Shown: positions 1 to 9,606 of the stretch, one piece after another | Position numbering within the stretch: position 1 is the stretch's first letter | How the letters are laid out: each line of letters begins with the position of its first letter | Source of the DNA: CAVVYA01 sp963752345 | GTDB lineage: Bacteria > Pseudomonadota > Alphaproteobacteria > SMXQ01 | NCBI GenBank assembly: GCA_963752345.1 | Contig: CAVVYA010000002.1 | Coordinates: forward strand, 992,001 to 1,056,000 | Length of the DNA: 64,000 nt | Direction: 5' to 3' | Program-made: the position numbers and the translations under genes | Notes under the pieces: generated by a model | What the model was told of the DNA's origin: nothing | Databases searched by the model: none | The model's input: only the letters and a program-made list of their open reading frames with translations

Positions 1-828
1 GTGTCTTGGGCGGCTATGTCGCGCTTGGCGGCCATCTTTATGTCCTCTGGCAGCCGTTCGAAATCGTCATGATCGCCGGCGCCGCCGCCGGCGGCTATCT
101 CATTTCCAATCCCAAGAACGTTTTGAGCAAGACCGGCAAGGCCGTGGGCCTCCTGGTCAAGGGCCAGGGGCATACCAAAGAGCATTATCTCGAGCTCCTC
201 AGTCTTCTCTACACGATCTTCAAGCTGGCCAAATCGAAGGGCATGCTGGCGCTCGAATCCCACGTGGAGAACCCAAAGGAAAGCGAACTCTTCCAGCGCT
301 TCCCGCATTTCTACAACGACCATCACGCGGTGACCTTCCTATGCGACTATCTGCGCATGATGGTGCTCGGCTCCGAGAATGCCTATGAGATGGAAGCGCT
401 GATCGACGAGGAAATCGAGACCCATCACGCCGAGCAGATGCAGATCGCCAATGCCTTTCAGACGGTCGCCGACGCGACGCCGGCGCTCGGCATTGTCGCC
501 GCCGTGCTGGGCGTCATCCATACCATGGGCTCGATCACCGAGCCGCCGGCCGTGCTCGGCAAACTGATCGGCGGCGCGCTGGTCGGCACCTTCCTGGGCG
601 TGCTCATCGCCTACGGCTTCGTCGGTCCGATCGCCAGCGGCCTCAAGGCGATCTACGACGCGGACGGCAAGTATTTCCAGTGCATGAAGGTGGCGCTGCT
701 CGCGCATCTGAATGGTTACGCGCCGTCCGTTTCCGTCGAATTTGCCCGCAAGGCCCTGTACTCGCACGTGCGGCCCAGCTTCTACGAAGTGGAAGAAGCC
801 GTGCAGAGCGTTGCCGTCAGCCAGCTAG
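1..828 (+). CDS. motA: Flagellar motor stator protein MotA (5'-partial, 3' frame change)
   Basis: MotA forms the proton channel of the flagellar stator with MotB in the inner membrane. The gene enters from the left edge already in frame. Residues typical of the family are visible: GGYVALGGHL at the start, the TPALGIVAAVLGVIHTMG membrane segment and a second segment around VGTFLGVLIAYGFVGP, then the usual C-terminal RPSFYEVEEAVQSV. No stop follows in this frame; it runs on across motB. One skipped base near 818-822 would put the TAG at 826-828 in frame, 12 bases before motB, which fits a normal MotA length. I take the missing stop to be a one-base insertion. The identity of the gene is secure; the 3' end is inferred. 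Confidence 0.9.
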
Positions 829-840
829 CCAAGGGTCGTC

Positions 841-1872
841 ATGGCCAACACCGCGACCAACGCCCCGATCATCATCATCAAGCGCCGGAAGAAGGCGGCC
901 CATGCCGCGCATCATGGCGGCGCGTGGAAGGTGGCCTACGCCGATTTCGTGACCGCCATGATGGCATTCTTCCTGCTGTTGTGGCTGTTGAACGCCACCA
1001 CCGAGGAACAGCGCCGCGGCATTTCCGATTATTTCTCGCCGGCCAGCGTGTCGCGCACCACCAGCGGCGCCGGCGGCGTGCTCGGCGGCACGACAGTGGT
1101 GCGCGATGGCGCCTTGCGCTCGGACGGCTCGCAGCTATCGATCCCCCTGCCCGCCACGCCGACCGACAACCCCGACTCCGATGTGGACGGCGAGTTCGCC
1201 GGCGACGGCGGCGAGGATTCGGCCGCCGAGCGGGACCGCAAGCAGCAGACCAACGAACTGACGCCCGAAGAGCAGGACAAGCTTTTGGCAAAACGCGAAG
1301 AGGAGCGCTTCGAGGCCGCGGCCGAGGAACTGCGCCAGGCCATCCAGTCCGCACCCGAACTGGCCAAGCTGGCCGAAAGCCTGATCATCGACCGCACGCC
1401 GGAAGGGCTGCGCATCCAGATCGTCGACCAGGACAAATATTCCATGTTCCCGCTCGGCTCCGCGGCGATGTACGACTACACGCGCAAGCTGCTCGCCGAG
1501 GTGGCGAAGATCGTCGTCAAGCTGCCCAACCGCATCGCCGTGACCGGCCATACGGATTCGACGCCCTATTCGCGCTCCTCGAGCTACACCAACTGGGAAC
1601 TTTCGACCGACCGCGCCTTGGCGAGCCGACGCGCCCTGCTCGAATCCGGCCTGCTGGACGACCGCATCGAGCGCGTCATCGGCAAGGCCGACAAGGAGCA
1701 TCTGGTCCCCGACGAGCCGAATTCGCCGCGCAACCGCCGCCTCAGCATCGTGTTGCTGCGCGACGCGCCCGCGGTGCCGGCCGGCTCGGCGACCGGAGCG
1801 CTGGATCAGGGCCAACCGACCCGGGCCGCCGCCGCGGCACCGCTGCCCCCACGCCAGCCAGCCCCCCGATAA
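841..1872 (+). CDS. motB: Flagellar motor protein MotB
   Basis: MotB is the peptidoglycan-anchored half of the flagellar stator. The 343-residue product has the N-terminal signature WKVAYADFVTAMMAFF, containing the plug/membrane segment and the conserved proton-carrying Asp. A charged low-complexity linker follows (about residues 95-165), then a C-terminal OmpA-like peptidoglycan-binding domain with GHTDSTPYSRSSSYTNWELS and the NRRLSIVL end. The tail is Ala/Pro rich. It starts 12 bases after the inferred motA stop, so the two genes are surely co-transcribed, as is usual. Confidence 0.95.
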   Translation: MANTATNAPIIIIKRRKKAAHAAHHGGAWKVAYADFVTAMMAFFLLLWLLNATTEEQRRGISDYFSPASVSRTTSGAGGVLGGTTVVRDGALRSDGSQLSIPLPATPTDNPDSDVDGEFAGDGGEDSAAERDRKQQTNELTPEEQDKLLAKREEERFEAAAEELRQAIQSAPELAKLAESLIIDRTPEGLRIQIVDQDKYSMFPLGSAAMYDYTRKLLAEVAKIVVKLPNRIAVTGHTDSTPYSRSSSYTNWELSTDRALASRRALLESGLLDDRIERVIGKADKEHLVPDEPNSPRNRRLSIVLLRDAPAVPAGSATGALDQGQPTRAAAAAPLPPRQPAPR

Positions 1873-1914
1873 GACCCGCTTTGCGCCCGCGCGCCGGCAT
1901 GGCAGACTTCCGCC

Positions 1915-2649
1915 ATGAGCGGTAGCCTTCGCGGACAATTGCAATTCTTCCACAGCACGCGGGCGCGGCCCTGCCCCTATCTGCCAGGCCGGTTCGAACG
2001 CAGCATCGCGGCCGAGCTCGACGGGCCCCATGCGCAGGAGACCTATGACGTCGCCTGCCAGGCCGGCTTCCGCCGCAGCCATGGCTTCATCTATCGCCCG
2101 GCCTGTGCCGGCTGCAACGCCTGCGTGCCGGTGCGCGTCGTGGCCGGCGATTTCATGCCGCGCCGCACCCTGTCGCGCATCGCGCGCCTCAACGCCGATC
2201 TCGCCAGCGTGGAACGGCCGGGCCGCTCCACCAAGGAACAATTCGCGTTGTTCGCGCGCTACCAGAAGGCGCGCCATGCGAGCGACAAGCTCGACAGCGG
2301 CATGGACCGCATGACCCTGGCCGACTACACCGCCATGGTCGAGGAGAGCCCGGTCGACACCGCCGTCATCGAGCATCGCCTGCCCGACGGCACGCTGATC
2401 GCCGCCATGCTGCGCGACCGGGTGGCCGACGGGCTATCGGCCGTCTACAGCTATTTCGCGCCCGATTACGACGAGCGCAGCCTCGGCACCTACATGATCC
2501 TCGATCTCATCGCGCGCGCCCGGCACAGCGGCCTGCCGCACGTCTATCTCGGCTATTGGATCGCCGACACGCCGAAAATGTCCTATAAGACCCGCTTCCG
2601 CCCGATCGAGGCGCTTGGCCCCGAGGGTTGGCGCCCGCTGACCGACTGA
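1915..2649 (+). CDS. bpt: Aspartate/glutamate leucyltransferase (Bpt, N-end rule)
   Basis: This enzyme transfers Leu from Leu-tRNA to proteins with N-terminal Asp or Glu and so marks them for ClpAP degradation. The 244-residue product matches the Bpt/ATE1-like family over its length: an N-terminal Cys-rich part with GFRRSHGFIYRPACAGCNAC, then the acyltransferase fold with YSYFAPDYDERSLGTYMILD, LGYWIADTPKMSYKTRF and a C-terminal GWRPL. It sits alone between motB and the protease gene. The family is common in alphaproteobacteria. The leucyl rather than arginyl specificity is inferred from the bacterial subfamily. Confidence 0.93.
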   Translation: MSGSLRGQLQFFHSTRARPCPYLPGRFERSIAAELDGPHAQETYDVACQAGFRRSHGFIYRPACAGCNACVPVRVVAGDFMPRRTLSRIARLNADLASVERPGRSTKEQFALFARYQKARHASDKLDSGMDRMTLADYTAMVEESPVDTAVIEHRLPDGTLIAAMLRDRVADGLSAVYSYFAPDYDERSLGTYMILDLIARARHSGLPHVYLGYWIADTPKMSYKTRFRPIEALGPEGWRPLTD

Positions 2650-2673
2650 TCCGCCGCGACACGAGGCCGCTCC

Positions 2674-3762
2674 GTGCAGAACGCCCGCTTCTGGCGCTAC
2701 GCCCTGATCTGGATGCTGATCCTGGCCACTGTCTGGATCGGCGACCGTTTCATCCGCAGCGCTTTCCTCACGATCGACGAGCCGCGTCCCGTTGCCTCCC
2801 GCGGCGCCCTGAGCGATTGGGAAAAGCAGAACATCGAGATCTTCCGCCAGACCGCGCCGTCGGTCGCCTACATCTTCACCGAGTTGGCGCGGCCCGGTGT
2901 CGCGGGCCAGGTGCAGATCGCCGCGGGCGCCGGCTCCGGCTTCATCTGGGACAAGGCCGGCCATGTGGTGACCAACAACCATGTGATCGAGGGCGCGCGC
3001 CGCGTTGCGGTGCGCATCGATGCCGGCGAACCGATCGAAGCCACCGTCATCGGCCGCGCGCCGAACCATGATCTGGCGGTGCTCCGCCTGGCGGAAGCGC
3101 GCACCTCGTTCCAGCCGATCCCGATTGGCACCTCGGCCGACCTGCAGGTCGGCCAGGCGGTCTATGCGATCGGCAATCCGTTCGGCCTGACACGCACCCT
3201 GACCACCGGCGTGGTGAGCGCCGTCAATCGCACGCTGCCGACCGCCAGGGGCCGCGAGGTCGCCGGCGTGATCCAGACCGACGCGCCGATCAATCCGGGC
3301 AACTCGGGCGGGCCGCTGCTCGACTCGGCCGGCCGGCTCATCGGCGTCAACACCGCGATCCTGTCGGACTCCGGCTCGTCGGCCGGCATCGGCTTCGCCG
3401 TGCCGGTCGACGTGGTGAACAAGGTCGTGCCGGAACTGATCAAGCGCGGCCGCGTGCCGACACCCGCCATCGGCGTACAAGTGCTGAGCGAGGAAGCCGC
3501 GGCTCCGATCGGCGTGCCCGGCGTGGTGATCGCCGGCGTGATCCCCAATTCACCGGCGGCGCGCGCCGGCCTGCGTGGCATGGACCGCGCCGCCGGACGG
3601 CCCGGCGACATCATCGTCGCGGTCGACGGCAAGCCGGTCAAAAGCGTCGCCGAACTCGCCGCCGCGCTCGAGCAAGCCGGCATCGGCAACACCGCGACCC
3701 TGACCGTGTGGCGCGACGGTCAGACGCGCGAGGTCAGGGTGCAGGTCGCCGACATGGGCTGA
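2674..3762 (+). CDS. DegP/HtrA-family periplasmic serine protease with one PDZ domain
   Basis: A 362-residue trypsin-like (S1C) protease. The N-terminus has a signal anchor (ALIWMLILATVWIGD) that would tether it to the inner membrane facing the periplasm. The catalytic triad is visible: His in TNNHVIEG, Asp in NHDLAVLRL and Ser in GNSGGPLL. A single PDZ domain follows (GVVIAGVIPNSPAARAGL, GDIIVAVDGKPVKS). One PDZ domain and the anchor make it closer to DegS-like proteins than to DegP, but no RseA partner is seen here, so I do not assign degS. Start is GTG at 2674, 25 bases after bpt. Confidence 0.9.
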   Translation: MQNARFWRYALIWMLILATVWIGDRFIRSAFLTIDEPRPVASRGALSDWEKQNIEIFRQTAPSVAYIFTELARPGVAGQVQIAAGAGSGFIWDKAGHVVTNNHVIEGARRVAVRIDAGEPIEATVIGRAPNHDLAVLRLAEARTSFQPIPIGTSADLQVGQAVYAIGNPFGLTRTLTTGVVSAVNRTLPTARGREVAGVIQTDAPINPGNSGGPLLDSAGRLIGVNTAILSDSGSSAGIGFAVPVDVVNKVVPELIKRGRVPTPAIGVQVLSEEAAAPIGVPGVVIAGVIPNSPAARAGLRGMDRAAGRPGDIIVAVDGKPVKSVAELAAALEQAGIGNTATLTVWRDGQTREVRVQVADMG

Positions 3763-3773
3763 CCGACCGGTGG

Positions 3774-4523
3774 TTACAGACCGCCGGCCACGCGCAGCAC
3801 GGCGCCGGTCACGTAGGACGCCTCGCGCGACAGCAACCAGAGCACGGCGTTCGCGATCTCGTCGGGCTCGCCGACGCGACCCATGGGAATGCGCGGCGCG
3901 ACGCGCGCCGGCCGCTCGGGATCGCCCGCCGCCGCGTGGATGCCGGTATTGACCGTGCCGGGCGACACTGCGTTCACCCTGGTTCCGCTCGCCGCGATCT
4001 CGCGCGCCAGGCCGACGGTGAAGGCCTCGACGGCGGCCTTGGTCGCCGCGTAATGGACATATTCGCCGGCCGCGCCGAGCGTCGCGGCAATGGAAGAAAT
4101 ATTGACGATCGCGCCTCGGAGGCCGCGCTGTTCCCACCGGCGGATCGCCTCGCGCGTGCAGGCCATGGTGCCGATCAGGTTGACCTCGACCGTTCGGCGC
4201 AGAGTTTCATCATCAAGGTCGCGGAACCGCCCCAGGCGCCCTGTGATCCCGGCATTGTTGACGAGACCTGTCACCGCACCGAAGGCGCGTTCCGCTTCGT
4301 CGAACATTCTGCCGACCGCATCCGCATCGGCCACGTCAGCGCGCACAGCGACGGCCTGCCCGCCGTCCGCCGCCACGTCGCGGACCAGCGCGTCCGCACC
4401 CGCCGCGTCGCGGGAGTAGCTGATGCAAACCGCGTAGCCGTCGCGCCCGGCCCGGCGGGCGATGGCGGCACCGATGCCGCGGCTTCCGCCGGTGACGATG
4501 ACGACACCGCTCTTTTCGGCCAT
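3774..4523 (-). CDS. SDR-family NAD(P)-dependent oxidoreductase
   Basis: A classical short-chain dehydrogenase of about 249 residues. It has the cofactor motif TGGSRGIG near residue 12, the NNAG motif, the catalytic Ser in VNISSIAATLG and the YxxxK pair as YAATKAA, and a C-terminal SYVTGAVLRVAGG typical of FabG-like enzymes. The start is set at 4523 because a GGGGAG ribosome site lies just upstream; the longer frame to 4571 adds an Arg-rich stretch with no family similarity. The substrate is unknown. It is convergent with the protease gene. Confidence 0.9.
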   Translation of the reverse strand: MAEKSGVVIVTGGSRGIGAAIARRAGRDGYAVCISYSRDAAGADALVRDVAADGGQAVAVRADVADADAVGRMFDEAERAFGAVTGLVNNAGITGRLGRFRDLDDETLRRTVEVNLIGTMACTREAIRRWEQRGLRGAIVNISSIAATLGAAGEYVHYAATKAAVEAFTVGLAREIAASGTRVNAVSPGTVNTGIHAAAGDPERPARVAPRIPMGRVGEPDEIANAVLWLLSREASYVTGAVLRVAGGL

Positions 4524-4567
4524 GCGTTCTCCCCGACGCCGGCGCGATGCCGGCGTCTGTTTCCGAT

Positions 4568-5170
4568 TCAAACCGCCGGCAATGTTCCGCTGCCGGGACC
4601 CAGCGCCCGCTGCATGAGAACGGTGTCGACCCAGCGGCCGTGCTTGAAGCCGACCGCCCGCAGGGTGCCGACCAGTGAGAATCCGAGGCTCTTGTGAAGG
4701 GCGATCGAGCCTTCGTTGCCGCTGTTGCCGATGACCGCGATCATCTGCCGCCAGGGGCCCGCCTCACAGCGCGCGATCAACGCGCCAAGCAGCGTGCGTC
4801 CGATGCCGCGGCCGCCGAGCCCCTCGGCGACATAGACGGAATTTTCCACAGTGTTGATGTAGGCCGGGCGCGTGCGATAGGCGGTAGCGTAACAATAGCC
4901 GACAACCTTGCCCTCCAACTCAGCCGCGAGATAGGGAAGATTTTGTTTCAGCACGTGGGCGCGGCGCGCCAGCATCTCGTCCAGGCTCGGCGGCTCGGTC
5001 TCGAAGGTTGCCAGGCCGAGCAGCACGTGGTGAGCGTAAATCGCCTGCACCGCGGGCATGTCGGCCGGTGTCGCGTCGCGAACGATGATGATCTCCTCGC
5101 CGCTAACCGCCGAAACGGTTGTTCTTCGGGAAGCCTTTGGGCGGCAGGCGGCCGGCCTGGGCGCGCGCAC
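4568..5170 (-). CDS. GNAT-family N-acetyltransferase, phosphinothricin-acetyltransferase-like
   Basis: About 175-200 residues with the PAT/BAR-type GNAT fold: IVRDATPADMPAVQAIYAHHVL at the N-terminus, the acetyl-CoA loop EGLGGRGIGRTLLGALI, NSGNEGSIALHKSLGF and a C-terminal VGFKHGRWVDTVLMQ. These enzymes acetylate small amines such as phosphinothricin or methionine sulfoximine; the real substrate here is not known. The only ATG start (5170) makes the gene overlap the 3' end of parC by 68 bases, and the first 25 residues look like parC shadow. A shorter start near 5090 would need a rare codon, so the start is uncertain. Confidence 0.82.
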   Translation of the reverse strand: MRAPRPAACRPKASRRTTVSAVSGEEIIIVRDATPADMPAVQAIYAHHVLLGLATFETEPPSLDEMLARRAHVLKQNLPYLAAELEGKVVGYCYATAYRTRPAYINTVENSVYVAEGLGGRGIGRTLLGALIARCEAGPWRQMIAVIGNSGNEGSIALHKSLGFSLVGTLRAVGFKHGRWVDTVLMQRALGPGSGTLPAV

Positions 5171-7337
5171 CTATCCAGTCGGCGAGCGCCGTTTCCGTGC
5201 GCGTGTTGTCGCCGAGCTTCCAGGACAGGCCTTCCTTGCGCTTGAACGTCTTCACATCCGACAGTTCGCCATCCTTGTATTTCTGCAAGGTGACGCCGCG
5301 CCCGCGGCTCATCTCCGGCAGCTCCGACAGCGGAAACAGCAGGAGCTTGCGGTTCTCGCCGACCACGGCGACCATGTCGCCGTCGACGAAGGCCGACGCG
5401 CGCGCCTCGACCTCGCCCGCCACGTTCAGCACCTGCTTGCCGGCGCGGGTCTGGGCCAGCACGTCCTTCTCGGGCACGACGAAGCCGCGGCCGTCCGACG
5501 AGGCGACCAGCAGCTTGCGCGCCGGATCATGGATGAACATGGAAACCAGGTCGTGGTCGTTCGACAGGTCGATCATCAGGCGGACCGGCTCGCCATGGCC
5601 GCGGCCGGGCGGCAGCTTGTCGGCGCCGACGGTGTAGAAGCGGCCGTTGGTGGCGAAGATCAGCAGCTTGTCGGTGGTCGAGGCGCGCAGCACGAAACGC
5701 TCGCGGTCGCCCTCCTTGTATTTGATCTCGCCGGTGTCCTCCATATGGCCCTTGAAGGCGCGGATCCAGCCCTTCTCCGAGCAGACCACCGTGATGTCTT
5801 CCTTTTCGATATGGGCTTCGAGCGGAATGACCACGGCGGACGGCGCCGAGCCGATCTCGGTGCGGCGTTTGCCGAGCGCTGTCTTCTGGCCGAACTTCTG
5901 CTTGATTTCGACGATTTCCGTGGCGATCGCCTTCCAGCGCTTGTCCTCGTCCTTGAGCAGCGACTGCAGCTCCTTCTTCTCCGCCGACAGTTCCTTGTGC
6001 TCGCCGCGGATCTCCATCTCCTCCAGCTTGCGCAAGGAGCGCAGCCGCATGTTGAGGATGGCTTCCGCCTGGTTGTCGTTGATCTTGAGCTTCTTGATCA
6101 GCACCGGCTTGGGCTCGTCCTCGGTGCGGATGATCTTGATCACCAGATCGAGATCGAGATAGGCGGCGAGATAGCCCTCGAGCAACTCGAGCCGGGTGTC
6201 GATCTTGCTCAGCCGGTGATTGCTGCGCCGGATCAGCACCACGTGGCGATGGTCGAGGAATTCCTGCAGCACCTCGCGCAGGTCCATGACGCGCGGCACC
6301 TGCTTGGAGTCGAGCACGTTCATGTTGAGCGGGATACGGCTTTCCAGGTCGGTCTGGCGGAACAGGCTCTCCATCAGCATGTCGGGCTCGACGGTGCGGC
6401 TCTTCGGCTCGAGCACGATGCGCACGGAATCGTCGGATTCGTCACGCACGTCGGCGAGCAGCGTCAGCTTCTTCTGCTCGAGAAGCGCGGCGATGCGCTC
6501 GATCAGACGCGACTTCTGCACCTGGAACGGAATCTCGGTGATGACGATCTGATATTGTCCGTGGGACAGCGTCTTGCCTTTCCCATTTGGCGCGCACGCG
6601 GAACGAGCCGCGGCCGTCCTTGTAGGCCTGCAGGATGGTCTCGGGCGATTCGGCGAGGATGCCGCCGGTCGGGAAATCCGGCCCCGGCACGTATTCGACC
6701 AGCTTGCCGATCGTCGCCTTGGGAAACTTGATCAGGTGCAGCAGGGCGTCGCACAGCTCGCCGGCATTGTGCGGCGGGATGCTGGTCGCCATGCCGACCG
6801 CGATGCCGTTGGCGCCATTGGCCAGCAGGTTCGGGAAGGCCGCCGGGAAAGACGATCGGCTCCTGCTCTTCGCCGTCGTAGGTCGCGCGGTAATCGACCG
6901 CGTCGTCTTCGAGCCCCTCCATCAAGGCGGCGGCGACCGCGGTCAGGCGCGCTTCGGTGTACCGCATGGCCGCCGCGTTATCGCCGTCGATATTGCCGAA
7001 GTTGCCCTGGCCATCGACCAGCGGATAGCGCACCGCGAAATCCTGGGCCAGGCGAACCAGCGCGTCGTAGACCGAGGTATCGCCATGCGGGTGGTATTTG
7101 CCGATGACGTCGCCGACGACGCGGGCGCATTTCTTGAAGCCCCGGCGTCGGGTCGAGGTGGAGCAGGCGCATGGCGTAGAGCAGCCGGCGGTGCACCGGC
7201 TTGAGCCCATCGCGCACATCGGGCAGCGAGCGCGACATGATGGTCGACAGGGCATAGGACAGGTAGCGCTCGCCCAAGGCCTCGGCCAACGGAGCGTCCT
7301 GGATCTTCTGCGGGATCGGCGCGGCGGCTTTACTCAT
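5103..7337 (-). CDS. parC: DNA topoisomerase IV subunit A (three frame changes)
   Basis: The A subunit of topoisomerase IV decatenates daughter chromosomes. Over 745 codons all parts of the protein can be read, but in changing frames: LSYALSTIMSRSLPDVRDGLKPVHRR at the start, YHPHGDTSVYDALVRL and the active-site Tyr in MRYTEARLT in a second frame, HNAGELCDALL in a third, and the coiled coil and C-terminal beta-pinwheel back in one frame to 5103. Breaks lie near 7148 (extra base in CCGGGG), 6849 (extra C after TTT) and 6583 (extra A). Total length is normal for ParC. An essential gene with three one-base gains points to sequence errors. Confidence 0.93.
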
Positions 7338-7401
7338 GCAAACCTACTTGTGGGACCTACTCGGAACAAAACCGGAATTGGCTACATATAGTAGTCAAAA
7401 A

Positions 7402-8134
7402 TCACAAACCTTCAACAAGTCGTAGGCGGGCTGGCGGTACCCGTCCCCCCTGGGGGGCGTAGACGTAGCGGTCGAGAAACCAGCCGGTGAGCGCCAGGCC
7501 TTGGCGAACGGCGGCTGGATCGGCCGTCCGCCGTCTCCTCGACCAGGAAGGCCGGCAAGGCCAGCAAGCGCTCGCGCCAGGGCCCGGCGGCGCCGTCGGA
7601 CACGGCGCGGCCCGACTTGGGCGACACGAACGCCAAATCCTTGGCCTCCCCGGTCACCGCGCAGGAACTCAGATCGAGCCCGTAGCCGAGCTCGCGCAGC
7701 AACGTGAGCTCCCACCGCACGTAGGCCGCCAGGCACGAGACGCGGGATACCCGGCTTTCGCCCTCGCCCAGCATGCCGACCAGGAACAAGGCCTGGGTGA
7801 AGACATCCGGATGCGGCTCGCGCTCGGGCAAGGCGCTCTCGGCGACGGCGCAGATGGCGCCCAACGTCGCCAGCCGGAACGGGTCCTCGAGCAGCGGCCC
7901 GGCATAGCCGCGCAGCAGCTCGCAATGAAAATTGCCGAGATGCTCGGTCAGCCGGGCGCGCCACACGGCGCTCACCAGATTGCCCGGCTGGTAGACGCCG
8001 CGCATGCGCGACGAGCCGCCACCGCGCACCAACCCCACATGCCGGCCGTGACCGAGCGTCAGCAGGGTGACGATGGTCGAACTCTCGCCATGCTGGCGCG
8101 CCGCCAGCACCAACCCGTCCTCACTCCACTCCAT
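7402..8134 (-). CDS. recO: DNA repair protein RecO (one frame change)
   Basis: RecO loads RecA with RecR on gapped DNA. The start at 8134 gives MEWSEDGLVLAARQHGESS, the standard RecO beginning (OB fold); the longer frame upstream is not family-like. The middle reads normally to LPAFLVEETAD, then the frame is lost near 7525. Skipping one base restores a proper RecO C-terminus (ALTGWFLDRYVYAP, then a TGA at 7402-7404). The gene lies 64 bases upstream of parC on the same strand. Confidence 0.9.
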
Positions 8135-8621
8135 GACGGGGCTATAGCATGGATGGGCGCGGATCAGGAGTCGGGTGTTCTTGAAGGACGCCATCATGGC
8201 CCAGTTCGACCGGGCCACCTCAGGCAGGGCCCGTACTGTGCTCGCCACAAAAAATTGTCGTCCTCGGGCTTGACCCGAGGATCCATTCCAACGGCCTCAG
8301 GCATGGGCCCTCGGATCAAGTCCGAGGGCGACAAGTGAAGAGGATGGCGGCGCCTACGCTCGCCTGATTCGTGGATGGCCCGCAAGCCGCCGTGGATGCT
8401 GGAGGTCAAGCCCGAGCATGACAATTGGTGAATGCGCTGACAGTGGGGCAGTCTGCATGAGATGGCCGGTCGCATTCAGCGGCAGACGTCTGGGTCGGCG
8501 CACGTCCGTGCGAGGCAAGTCGGGCCATGACGCTTTTTTGAGGTTCAGGTCAACCAGGGCCATGACGAGTTCTTGTTCGTCAGAGTGTGGTGGTTGGCAA
8601 GGCTGTTATCGGCAGCCCCGC
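8135..8621. repeat. recO-era gap with REP-like palindromes
   Basis: This 487-base gap interrupts an otherwise tight operon and holds no gene I can support. Positions 8262-8280 form a hairpin (CCTCGGG, 5-base loop, CCCGAGG) and 8308-8328 a second one (CCCTCGGA, loop, TCCGAGGG). The pair is itself arranged head to head, with GTCGTC at 8257 and GGCGAC at 8327, like a bacterial REP/BIME unit. Further half-copies lie near 8405-8421 and 8517-8530. Similar units occur at 58506-58581. Confidence 0.7.
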
Positions 8622-9557
8622 CTACTCGAATTCCAGCCCGATGGCGCGGTAGTGCTCGGGCACGTCCTGCCAATTTTCGCGCACCTTGACGTGGAGGAAC
8701 AGGTGGACCCGGCGTTCGAGCTGCTTCTCGAGCTCCTGGCGGGCGGCGCTGCCGATCGCCTTGACCTTGCTGCCGCCGTGGCCGAGCACCATGGCCTTGT
8801 GGTTCTCGCGACCGACGATGATCACCTGATCGATGCGCACCGAGCCGTCCTGGCGCTCCTGCCACGCCTCGGTCTCCACGGTCAGCGCATAGGGCAGTTC
8901 CTGATGCAGTTGCAGGAACGCCTTCTCGCGCGTCACCTCGGCGGCGAGCAGGCGTTGCGGAATGTCGGAGAGCTGATCCTCGGGATAGAGCCAGGGGCCC
9001 GGCGGAATGAGCGAAACCAGGTGACGGCGCAGGTCATCGACGCCGTCGCCCTTGAGGGCGGAGATCATGAAGATGCGGTCGAACACGCCTTCGGCGTTCA
9101 AGGTCTCCGCCATCTTCAGCAGTTCCGGGCGGTCCACCGTGTCGATCTTGTTGAGCGCCAGGATCATGGCGCCGCGCTTCGGGTGTTTCGCATGTCCCTT
9201 CAACCCGTCGACGATGCGCCGGGTGTCGGGATCGATGCCGTCCATCTTGGCCGCGCGTCCGGCGTCGATCAGCAGCACGACCGCGTCGGCGTCCGCCACG
9301 CCCGACCAGGCGGCGGTCACCATGGCGCGGTCGAGCCGGCGCTTGGGCTCGAAGATGCCCGGCGTGTCGACGTAGATGATCTGCGCCGGCCCTTCCATGG
9401 CGATGCCGGTGATGCGCGAGCGCGTCGTCTGCACCTTCGGCGTGACGATGGAAACCTTGGCGCCGACCAGCTGGTTGAGCAGCGTCGACTTGCCGGCGTT
9501 GGGCGCGCCGATCAAGGCGACGAAACCGCACCGTGTATCGCCCGTCGGTCCCGGCAT
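8622..9557 (-). CDS. era: GTPase Era
   Basis: Era binds the 3' end of 16S rRNA and helps assemble the small ribosomal subunit. The product shows G1 GAPNAGKST, G3 DTPGIF, G4 NKID and a C-terminal KH domain (GHGGSKVKAIGSAARQELE). The frame is open well upstream, but only the part from the ATG at 9557 is family-like. A second ATG at 9610 overlaps the rnc stop as ATGA and would read MITDSSDQTPPDQPP in another frame. That is a natural coupled start, so a one-base change near 9565 probably hides the true N-terminus. Confidence 0.93.
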   Translation of the reverse strand: MPGPTGDTRCGFVALIGAPNAGKSTLLNQLVGAKVSIVTPKVQTTRSRITGIAMEGPAQIIYVDTPGIFEPKRRLDRAMVTAAWSGVADADAVVLLIDAGRAAKMDGIDPDTRRIVDGLKGHAKHPKRGAMILALNKIDTVDRPELLKMAETLNAEGVFDRIFMISALKGDGVDDLRRHLVSLIPPGPWLYPEDQLSDIPQRLLAAEVTREKAFLQLHQELPYALTVETEAWQERQDGSVRIDQVIIVGRENHKAMVLGHGGSKVKAIGSAARQELEKQLERRVHLFLHVKVRENWQDVPEHYRAIGLEFE

Positions 9558-9606
9558 CGGCGCATCGGCGGTTGATCGGGCGGCGTTTGATCCGAGGAGT
9601 CTGTGA

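Noticed and set aside
6..1925. A 639-residue frame beginning as MotA and continuing across motB
   Set aside because: Only the first 270 residues are MotA; the rest is the wrong frame over motB, caused by a lost stop.
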